From assembly GCA_900315745.1 (NCBI GenBank), contig ONAG01000029.1, positions 1 through 41,004 of the forward strand: a stretch of DNA of 41,004 nt, read 5' to 3'. The translations under genes were made by a program, and so were the position numbers. Below, piece after piece: positions 18,001-23,601 of the stretch. The notes under the pieces were generated by a model. It ran no database searches and was not told where the DNA came from. It saw only the letters and a list, made by a program, of their open reading frames with translations. The first letter of the stretch is position 1. Each line of letters begins with the position of its first letter. Source of the DNA: an uncultured Prevotellaceae bacterium (GTDB taxonomy: Bacteria > Bacteroidota > Bacteroidia > Bacteroidales > Bacteroidaceae).

Positions 18001-18218
18001 ATGCGGAGGGTTGTGTTCCTACTCGGTACATCCAACGTGAATTTTCCGTCAGCATCAGTCACCACACCCTGATTTGTACCCACTATTTGGATGGTGGCAC
18101 CTACAATAGGCAAGCCATCTTCCTGTGAGACCACAGTACCTGTGACCCTTGTCTGAGCGCTTGCTATTCCCACTGTGAGGAATAGACACGCGAGTAACAT
18201 AGTAACTTTTTTAATCAT
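15009..18218 (-). CDS. SusC/RagA-family TonB-linked outer-membrane transporter
   Basis: From the ATG at 18216-18218 the product is 1069 residues. It has a signal peptide (MIKKVTMLLACLFLTVGIASA), a carboxypeptidase-D regulatory-like domain (residues about 24-95), and a TonB-box-like segment DEVVVTAMG (101-109). The plug domain shows SLAGKVAGVQVNASSSDPGTANSVIIRG and the SusC signature NGVIVITTKSGK. A long beta barrel ends in NVGVKF with the terminal Phe expected for Bam-dependent insertion. A GTG 12 bases upstream would also keep the frame. I prefer the ATG because GAGAGAG sits just upstream as a possible ribosome-binding site and the signal peptide starts there. It heads a four-gene operon with SusD and two lipoproteins. 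It should import a large or complex nutrient using TonB energy; the substrate is unknown. Confidence 0.95.
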   Translation of the reverse strand: MIKKVTMLLACLFLTVGIASAQTRVTGTVVSQEDGLPIVGATIQIVGTNQGVVTDADGKFTLDVPSRNTTLRISYVGMQTMEVTAAPNMRIRLLSDDTLLDEVVVTAMGISRQQKTLGYSAQTLDNEELTSGRLTDVTSSLAGKVAGVQVNASSSDPGTANSVIIRGFSSINGNNQPLYIVDGVPLQQTSVLAQGQQQTMGGISNINSNDIESMTVLKGAAATALYGSRAANGVIVITTKSGKANGARNFSISYDGSVQWRQVSTLPKFQNKFGQGWNGTQTFIENGSWGPELDGSTQVYGPIWNHQQLIHKYEALESNIEDFFETGISTNHSVALSGVSDDQKMTYYLSYGYSGDNGIIPGGKDKYKRNTIAFNSSYEPIKWFKLTSGIDFAKTKSNLVGSYQGTSFIDGILEFPRDISLVDRKDLSSPFNTPEAWYTPYGITNPYWAIANNHNSNDAKQIHGRIQADIKPLRQLTLTYRFGFDYTDFDIKLGMPQITLDDALINENYGYAPSEMNQDGWVFSRYRRSYETNHDFLANWNDKYLGGKLDVNIVAGVNMNERYSTYMQGQTDGLTFNTGFWDLSNGATKSDLSEGQSKRRLVGLFGDVTLGWDDMLYLGLTARNDWSSTLPINDNSYFYPGVTLSWIFTKLIPKNDILDFGKIRLAYGKTGNDASPYQTSARFIQGTSRAYYGSDVASFPMSGINAFQESATIGSTSLKPEMTTEYEVGLNLAFLGNRINVDFAYYNRETKDQIFTLPVDPATGYSSMVTNFGNVRNRGIELLINTTPIRTKDFRWDLGFNFAKNANKVLSMPSSLEGGKTVINYFSAGNDAVYMYAEEGNPLGEYYTYMPQYTADGKLIVDGNGQPLLTADLKDTGKNINPDWTGGLTTSFSWKGLSLSAALDIRKGGYMFSRTKNLMQFTGNGEVTMYNERRPFVIPNSVVNVGTADAPQYVENTQPIYLNNSSYQDYYNKYGWGQGGEAYLLEKSYVKLRNITLSYSLPKWIVSKLYLSDINLSVFCNNVFTWTHKNNTFIDPEGSTDGNDLEGQFGELYVNPSCRTFGFNVGVKF

Positions 18219-18340
18219 AAACTCTCTCACTAATTAATTATATAATATAATGTATAGTCCCTTGAAAAAGACAAAGGTTATTCTGGTCATTTCCTCCCAT
18301 CAATCAAAACCAGGCTACCGAATGTGTTATATATGGGTGG

Positions 18341-18371
18341 CAAAATTAAACATTATTTACATTATGCCAAA
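18341..18371 (-). promoter_or_regulatory. Predicted promoter of the SusCD operon
   Basis: On the minus strand TTTG (18368-18371), 19 bp, then TAATTTTG (18341-18348). Both boxes match perfectly. It implies a 5' leader of roughly 115 nt before the SusC ATG. The remaining part of the 316-bp gap (18219-18534) is AT-rich, and I see no gene in it. Confidence 0.7.
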
Positions 18372-18534
18372 ATATTTAAGAAAAAATATGCGATTTTTTA
18401 TAAAAAACGAACGCACAACGCACTTTTTTCATCAAAACAACACGTCAATTGGAAACAAAAAGCGAAAAATAAGTGTCAATTTATCATTAACATGCAATTT
18501 TATTCATTGCATATATATGCAAGAAGAATAGTAG

Positions 18535-19767
18535 CTATTTTTTCTTCAGTTTGTGGACAGCATGCTCTAAGGACTCCGATGGTTCTATGATATTGTAGTC
18601 TTCCCAAAAATTGGGGTCGGAGAAAGCCTTTGCCTTGTCGTAATATGCATCATGCGAACTGAATGCCTCTCGTGCAGGAATGGGTTTTGCATCTTCAGAC
18701 ACAAGGTCGGTGACCACCATTTCCGCCTCAACATGATATGGAGAGGCAAACAATTTCTTTTTCCACTCACAATAGAACCTTACATCACTGTGCATATAGT
18801 GCATCCTGCTCACTCCATCCACCATCCTATAGGCTACGGTGGTTTTCATCTCCCGGGGTTTGAACCTCACTCCTGCAGGTTTGTGCAGCAACATGCAGGC
18901 AGTGGCACGCAGTTCATCTCTCATGTCGAGCGACATCTCTATCCTCGTAAAGGTCAAAGTCTGCCTGTCGATATATATCTTGCCGTAATAAAGCACATGG
19001 TCTGTGATATAAGCAGGAGCAAACGAAATGACCATTTGGGGCCTGCCATCGATGGTAACAGGTATCTCCATCTGCAATTTATAAAAATCCAGCTCTTCAT
19101 TAGAAAGCAACAATTCCGGAATTTTCACCAAGTCCAAATGAACTGCCAAAGCCGGACCTCCTCTCATTTTAGCCCCCAAGGTGTCTGCCGCCCTCTCACT
19201 GATGAGCTGCCGCCCCTTCTCTATCGCCACGCGGTCTAAAGGTATCTTTTTGTTATATCCCGATTTGTAGAGCAAGGTGACAGCCTCTGCCACATCTATA
19301 TATCTTCTACCCTTCTGGGTGGTCTCTCGATAGAAGCATCTCATCAATTCATTGTTTCGACTATAATTGTCCGGCACTTTTGCCATGGCAGCCAGCACAA
19401 TTTCCTTAGGGTCCATGGATGTGACGATGAGTTCTTCAAGCGTGATGGTGCCTGGTGTCAGCTTAACCTTCAAGTCTGTAACCTTTTGTCCATCAAGCGA
19501 TAATCTAATGGCATTATATCCCAAGCATGACACAACGATGAAATGTGGTTTCTCCACTGTCTTGAGAGTGAAACGTCCATCAACATTAGTGACAGTGGCC
19601 TCATGCCCGCCAATAGTGGTGATGCTGGCTTGAGAAAGCTTGCGCCCTGTATTGGCATCCCTCACCACGCCACTGACCACATGCATGTTGCCTTGTGCAG
19701 CAATCTCTACACAAAGTCCGAACAATGCAAGCGACAACAAAAGCGAAAGTCTCAAAATGGATTTCAT
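18535..19767 (-). CDS. Secreted carboxypeptidase-regulatory-like domain protein of unknown function
   Basis: I place the start at the ATG of 19765-19767 (410 residues), because GGGAGGAC precedes it at ribosome-binding distance and a clear signal peptide follows (MKSILRLSLLLSLALFGLCVEIAAQ). A longer in-frame start at 19824 overlaps the predicted promoter and is unlikely. Residues about 30-110 form a CarboxypepD_reg-like beta-sandwich (VVSGVVRDANTGRKLSQASITT, GRFTLKTV, GYNAIRLSL). It is followed by LEELIVTSMDPKEIVLAAMAKVPDNYSRNNELMRCFYRET, seen in Bacteroidetes proteins with an N-terminal carboxypeptidase-like module. The C-terminal 280 residues contain many beta strands and resemble an outer-membrane-associated periplasmic domain without known catalytic residues. 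It is monocistronic with its own promoter. The function is unknown. Confidence 0.8.
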   Translation of the reverse strand: MKSILRLSLLLSLALFGLCVEIAAQGNMHVVSGVVRDANTGRKLSQASITTIGGHEATVTNVDGRFTLKTVEKPHFIVVSCLGYNAIRLSLDGQKVTDLKVKLTPGTITLEELIVTSMDPKEIVLAAMAKVPDNYSRNNELMRCFYRETTQKGRRYIDVAEAVTLLYKSGYNKKIPLDRVAIEKGRQLISERAADTLGAKMRGGPALAVHLDLVKIPELLLSNEELDFYKLQMEIPVTIDGRPQMVISFAPAYITDHVLYYGKIYIDRQTLTFTRIEMSLDMRDELRATACMLLHKPAGVRFKPREMKTTVAYRMVDGVSRMHYMHSDVRFYCEWKKKLFASPYHVEAEMVVTDLVSEDAKPIPAREAFSSHDAYYDKAKAFSDPNFWEDYNIIEPSESLEHAVHKLKKK

Positions 19768-19812
19768 AATAATGTCCTCCCAATAAAAAAGATACCCATC
19801 GACTTGACATCG

Positions 19813-19843
19813 CAAATATAGCAATAAAAAGTGAACTCACAAA
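19813..19843 (-). promoter_or_regulatory. Predicted promoter of the carboxypeptidase-regulatory-like gene
   Basis: Minus-strand TTTG (19840-19843), 19 bp, TATATTTG (19813-19820). Both boxes match the consensus. The start codon at 19767 is about 45 bp downstream. Confidence 0.7.
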
Positions 19844-19926
19844 AAAAGTGAACATTTTTTCTTAAATGGATGACTTCATGCTCAAATAAATGTCGTCAAT
19901 GGTGGCAAAGTGTTGTATTAATTGCT

Positions 19927-19934
19927 TATTTTTG
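19927..19934 (+). promoter_or_regulatory. Predicted -7 element of the DUF3298 lipoprotein gene
   Basis: TATTTTTG matches TAnnTTTG, 42 bp before the ATG at 19977. It lies inside the longer open frame that begins at 19890, which argues for the internal ATG as the real start. Confidence 0.5.
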
Positions 19935-19976
19935 CAGTGTTTTAAGTATATATGTCCATTTTTGTCTGGCTACAAC

Positions 19977-20849
19977 ATGCTCTTGAGAAAAACATTGAAA
20001 TACAACCTCGCCAAACTCATTATTTGCCTTTTGGTTGCCATTATCCTTATTGGCTGCCATGGAAGCAGCAACAAGAGACAATCAAGCCCGGGCAACCAAG
20101 CAGCCATACAAGACAGCAAGACGATAAAACATCAGGAGACGGCATTTCGCACAGATTCCTTCAACCTATCCACTCGAAACAAATATGGCACATGCGACAT
20201 ACACATAGACTTTCCTGTGGAAGGACCGGAAAGAGCCGTTTCTGCCATACGCGATTTCATAAAATCCACTTTGTTTGAGGAAGGTGGCATGTCTCACAGC
20301 GACAACCCAAAGACAATGGTACACGAATATTGTGAAGAAAGCCAGCAAAGACAACGCAAAATGCTTAAGCAGATGGGCATAGAACATGTCAGCGAAGACA
20401 ATGCGCCAGAAGAAGGCATAGACATTCGGGCAGTCTGTATCACGCCAAAATTTGTAACATACGAGATTTACCGCTACTCATACATAACACATGGTGCCCA
20501 TGGTGAATATTCCGACTATGGCGTAACCTTCAGGATGAAAGACGGACACCGCTTCAGCGAAGACCTTTTAAGTCGTGTAGATGAAGGTCTCTACGCCCAT
20601 ATCCGGGAAGGTATGAAACGTTATTTTGGAGTAAAGACCAACGAGGAACTGGAAGCCATCTGCACTGCAGACTTGTCACTGCATCCCATGCCCACCTTCC
20701 CACCCTATCTGGTGCGCGATGGGGTGCGTTTCCACTATTCCATCTACGACATCTGTCCTTTTGAATATGGCGACCCGATGGTAACCATACCCTACGATGT
20801 AGCCTTGCCATACCTGACAGATGCGGGACGTGCCTTGGTGACAGAATAA
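19977..20849 (+). CDS. DUF3298 (RsiV-like) lipoprotein
   Basis: From ATG 19977 the product is 290 residues. It begins MLLRKTLKYNLAKLIICLLVAIILIGC, a lipoprotein signal with predicted lipidated Cys27. After a Gln/Ser-rich linker, the mature part contains YGTCDIHIDFPVEGPERAVSAIRDFI. The C-terminal half shows a DUF3298-like domain with YITHGAHGEYSDYGVTFRMKDG, a central region NEELEAICTADLSLHPMPTF, and SIYDICPFEYGDPMVTIPYDVALPYLT. This fold is found in RsiV anti-sigma factors and many periplasmic Bacteroidetes proteins. No sigma factor or transmembrane anti-sigma helix is adjacent, so I assign a surface or periplasmic lipoprotein of unknown role. It may be cotranscribed with the methyltransferase gene 42 bp downstream. 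Confidence 0.8.
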   Translation: MLLRKTLKYNLAKLIICLLVAIILIGCHGSSNKRQSSPGNQAAIQDSKTIKHQETAFRTDSFNLSTRNKYGTCDIHIDFPVEGPERAVSAIRDFIKSTLFEEGGMSHSDNPKTMVHEYCEESQQRQRKMLKQMGIEHVSEDNAPEEGIDIRAVCITPKFVTYEIYRYSYITHGAHGEYSDYGVTFRMKDGHRFSEDLLSRVDEGLYAHIREGMKRYFGVKTNEELEAICTADLSLHPMPTFPPYLVRDGVRFHYSIYDICPFEYGDPMVTIPYDVALPYLTDAGRALVTE

Positions 20850-20891
20850 TATCTTCACAAAAACAACAAAGAAACACTAAAAGGAACAACA

Positions 20892-21710
20892 ATGCCCATC
20901 ATAGAAATCACATCACTCGACCATCCTGGTTTGGAAACATTCAGTTCGCTCACTGAAGCGCAATTGCGAAATCGGTTGGAACCCACCAAGGGACTTTTCA
21001 TTGCCGAAAGTCCGAAAGTGATAAAAGTGGCATTAGATGCAGGCTACCATCCCACATCCCTTCTTTGCGAGCGTCGGCACATCACTGGTGACGCAGCCGA
21101 CATCATTACTCGTTGTGGAGACATCCCCATTTACACAGGCGACAGAGACGTCCTTGCCAGTCTCACAGGATATACCCTGACCCGAGGTGTGCTTTGTTCC
21201 ATGCGTCGCCCCACCCTTCCCTCTGTTGAAGAAGTGTGCAATGACGCACGCCGCATAGTTGTGATAGATGGTGTCGTTGACACCACCAACATCGGGGCTA
21301 TATTCCGTTCAGCGGCTGCGATGGGCATAGATGGCGTGCTTCTCACCCACGATTCCTGCGACCCTCTCAACCGCAGAGCTGTCAGGGTGTCGATGGGCTC
21401 CGTATTCCTTGTTCCTTGGACATGGTTGGACAGAGAGATTGAAGACCTTCACTCCTTGGGCATACGCACCGCAGCCATGGCACTTGCCGACAAATCCATC
21501 AGCATCGACAACCCACGCCTGATGTCGGAGCCCCGACTTGCCATCATCATGGGAACCGAAGGTGATGGATTGCCTCAAACCACTATCACCCGCGCCGATT
21601 ATGTAGTCCGCATCCCCATGTCTCACCAAGTAGATTCCCTCAATGTGGCAGCCGCTGCGGCAGTTGCATTTTGGCAGTTGCGTGCAAGACCTAAATCGCC
21701 GGAAGCATAG
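20892..21710 (+). CDS. TrmH/SpoU-family RNA methyltransferase
   Basis: The 272-residue product has the SPOUT methyltransferase motifs in order: VVIDGVVDTTNIGAIFRSAAAMGIDGVLL (motif 1 with Asn and Arg of the catalytic region), IIMGTEGDGLPQ (motif 2), and IPMSHQVDSLNVAAAAAVAFWQ (motif 3). The N-terminal part, residues 1-110, resembles the substrate-binding RNA domain seen in 23S rRNA 2'-O-methyltransferases (LEPTKGLFIAESPKVIKVALD). Such enzymes transfer methyl from SAM to the 2'-OH of rRNA or tRNA ribose; the target nucleotide is not known. An AAAAGGA tract just upstream of the ATG could be its ribosome-binding site. Confidence 0.9.
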   Translation: MPIIEITSLDHPGLETFSSLTEAQLRNRLEPTKGLFIAESPKVIKVALDAGYHPTSLLCERRHITGDAADIITRCGDIPIYTGDRDVLASLTGYTLTRGVLCSMRRPTLPSVEEVCNDARRIVVIDGVVDTTNIGAIFRSAAAMGIDGVLLTHDSCDPLNRRAVRVSMGSVFLVPWTWLDREIEDLHSLGIRTAAMALADKSISIDNPRLMSEPRLAIIMGTEGDGLPQTTITRADYVVRIPMSHQVDSLNVAAAAAVAFWQLRARPKSPEA

Positions 21711-21740
21711 GTCTGCTCCCGGCGATTGTGTTTACATGTT
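21694..21740 (+). terminator. Probable terminator at the end of the methyltransferase gene
   Basis: AATCGCCGG (21694-21702) pairs with CCGGCGATT (21719-21727) around 16 bases. The left arm lies in the last codons of the gene, and the tail is GTGTTTACATGTTTTT. It separates convergent genes. Confidence 0.6.
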
Positions 21741-21776
21741 TTTAGTTTCAAACCATTTAAGGCATACCAAGCCACA

Positions 21777-22718
21777 TCAGACGCCACGAAGGAATCTGTC
21801 TGCCTCAATTGCAGCCTTGCAACCACTGGCAGCGGCAGTGATGGCTTGCCTGTAGTGTGGATCTGCCACATCACCTGCCGCAAATACCCCTGGTACCTTG
21901 GTGCAGGGCGTACCATTGACGGTGATGATATAGCCAGTCTCGTCAGTATCGAGCCATTCGCGGAATATGTCGGAGTTAGGCTTATGGCCTATTGCCAAGA
22001 AGAAGCCATCGATAGGCAAGTCATAGCGTTGCTCGTCATTCTCACCGAGCCTTTTCACCAAGTGAACACCTTCCACTCCATTGTCGCCAAACAGCCCCAC
22101 AGCATTGTGCTCAAAGAGGATTTCGATTTTGTCGTTTTCCTTCACACGTTTCTGCATAACATCTGAGGCGCGCAGGAATGGTTTTCTCACAATCATGTAC
22201 ACTTTCTTGGCAAGACCTGCAAGATAAAGAGCCTCTTCACAAGCAGTGTCTCCACCTCCCACAACAGCCACAGTACGTTTTCTATAGAAGAACCCATCGC
22301 ATGTGGCACAAGCCGACACGCCTTGTCCATTGTATTTTTTCTCGTCGTCCAGACCCAAATACTTTGCTGAAGCTCCTGTGGCAATAATAACGGTTTCCGC
22401 CTCCAATTCCACACCGCGGTCGGTTGTCAACACAAAAGGTCGGCTTCCCAAGTCGGCTTTCACAATTTCCCCATCCCTGATGTCAGTACCCAAGCGCTCT
22501 GCCTGTGCCCTCAGGTCCATCATCATTTGGTTTCCGTCCACACCATCCGGATAGCCAGGGAAATTTTCCACCACCGTGGTCTGAGTGAGCTGTCCACCAG
22601 TGATTAGCCCGCAATATTCCACTGGCTGCAAATTAGCCCTTGCTGCATAAATGGCAGCTGTATATCCAGCTGGTCCACTGCCAATTATCAAGCAGCGCAC
22701 ATGTTCTCTCTGTTGCAT
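21777..22718 (-). CDS. trxB: Thioredoxin-disulfide reductase
   Basis: The 313-residue product is a low-molecular-weight thioredoxin reductase that reduces thioredoxin with NADPH and FAD in the cytoplasm. Visible motifs are IIGSGPAGYTAAIYAARANL (FAD-binding, residues 11-30), CATC with redox Cys137 and Cys140, VVGGGDTACEEALYLAG (NADPH-binding, about 152-168), and the C-terminal FAD motif VPGVFAAGDVADPHYRQAITAA. It begins 14 bp after the glutathione peroxidase gene and is probably transcribed with it. This pairing fits a thioredoxin-dependent peroxide defence. The stop lies close to a terminator for the opposite strand. Confidence 0.96.
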   Translation of the reverse strand: MQQREHVRCLIIGSGPAGYTAAIYAARANLQPVEYCGLITGGQLTQTTVVENFPGYPDGVDGNQMMMDLRAQAERLGTDIRDGEIVKADLGSRPFVLTTDRGVELEAETVIIATGASAKYLGLDDEKKYNGQGVSACATCDGFFYRKRTVAVVGGGDTACEEALYLAGLAKKVYMIVRKPFLRASDVMQKRVKENDKIEILFEHNAVGLFGDNGVEGVHLVKRLGENDEQRYDLPIDGFFLAIGHKPNSDIFREWLDTDETGYIITVNGTPCTKVPGVFAAGDVADPHYRQAITAAASGCKAAIEADRFLRGV

Positions 22719-22732
22719 GAAAAATCAAATAA

Positions 22733-23284
22733 TTACTTGAGCAGTTCCACGATTTGTCCTTCTATGACATCAATGCTTTCTGTAGGTTCGAATCTTGCCA
22801 CTACCATGCCTTTCTTATTGATGAGGAATTTGGTAAAATTCCATTTGATGTCAGGATTGTTCTTGTATTCAGGGTCGGCTTCACTTAACATTTTGTCAAG
22901 AATGCCTGCAATAGGATGCTCCATGTTGAATCCAGCGAAGCCCTTTTGTTCCTTTAAGTACTGAAAGAGAGGTTCTGCATCATCCCCGTTGACTTTCACC
23001 TTTTTAAAACGTGGGAATTCTGTCCCGTAAGTGAGTTTGCAGAAGCTGTGTATCGACTCATCGGTGCCAGGGGCTTGCTTACCAAATTGGTTACAAGGGA
23101 AATCGAGGATGGTAAATCCTTCAGAGTGATGCTTCTCATAAAGCTTTTCCAATTCCTCATATTGAGGTGTGAACCCACATTTGGTTGCTGTGTTGACAAT
23201 AAGGATAACCTCGTTGGCATACTCTTTTAGTGATACACTTTGTCCCTTTCTGTCCTTGACAGAGAAATCGTAGATTGTTCTCAT
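22733..23284 (-). CDS. Cysteine-type glutathione peroxidase (probably thioredoxin-dependent)
   Basis: The 183-residue product contains NTATKCGFTPQYEELEKLY with the peroxidatic Cys36 (cysteine in place of selenocysteine), and FPCNQFGKQ with the catalytic Gln70. The WNFTKFLI segment carries the conserved Trp and Asn. Cys82 (SFCKL) lies at the position of the resolving cysteine of yeast Gpx3 and similar enzymes (Cys36/Cys82). With a C-P plus C-R pair, these enzymes reduce peroxides using thioredoxin. The gene is directly upstream of trxB, which would supply the reductant system. A consensus promoter precedes it. The start gives MRTIYDFSVKDRKG. Confidence 0.92.
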   Translation of the reverse strand: MRTIYDFSVKDRKGQSVSLKEYANEVILIVNTATKCGFTPQYEELEKLYEKHHSEGFTILDFPCNQFGKQAPGTDESIHSFCKLTYGTEFPRFKKVKVNGDDAEPLFQYLKEQKGFAGFNMEHPIAGILDKMLSEADPEYKNNPDIKWNFTKFLINKKGMVVARFEPTESIDVIEGQIVELLK

Positions 23285-23328
23285 TATATAAAAATGTATT
23301 GATAAAGGTATTAATATTTATGCGAAAG

Positions 23329-23360
23329 CAAAGATAAGAAAAAAACGTTGGTCAATCAAA
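23329..23360 (-). promoter_or_regulatory. Predicted promoter of the gpx-trxB operon
   Basis: Minus-strand TTTG (23357-23360), 20 bp, TATCTTTG (23329-23336). Both boxes match exactly, about 45 bp upstream of the start codon. The 317-bp gap (23285-23601) also holds the plus-strand promoter of the BspA-like gene. Confidence 0.7.
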
Positions 23361-23462
23361 AAACCAGATTGTTTTTTGTCTTTTTTTTCATAAAAATCAC
23401 AATTATGCGCACCAACAACTTGAAAAAACAAACAAATGCATTACGTTTTGCAAAAAAAAAAC

Positions 23463-23470
23463 TATCTTTG
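23463..23470 (+). promoter_or_regulatory. Predicted -7 element of the BspA-like gene
   Basis: TATCTTTG matches TAnnTTTG, 131 bp before the ATG at 23602, implying a leader of roughly 120 nt. A TTTG at 23447-23450 is only 12 bp away, so the -33 box is not convincing. Confidence 0.4.
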
Positions 23471-23601
23471 CTGCACCATTGGAAACAGACCATTTCCTTG
23501 AAATGTAACAACATATTTTACGTTCTTCTCTATTAGTACGACTTAGTTACAAGACTCTAAAGGAATCAAGTTCAGACAAGCAAACTAAAGAAGTTTACGC
23601 A

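Noticed and set aside
18219-18230. GTG start for the SusC gene
   Set aside because: It would add MREF before the normal signal peptide start. The ATG at 18218 has a GAGAGAG stretch upstream and yields a standard signal peptide.
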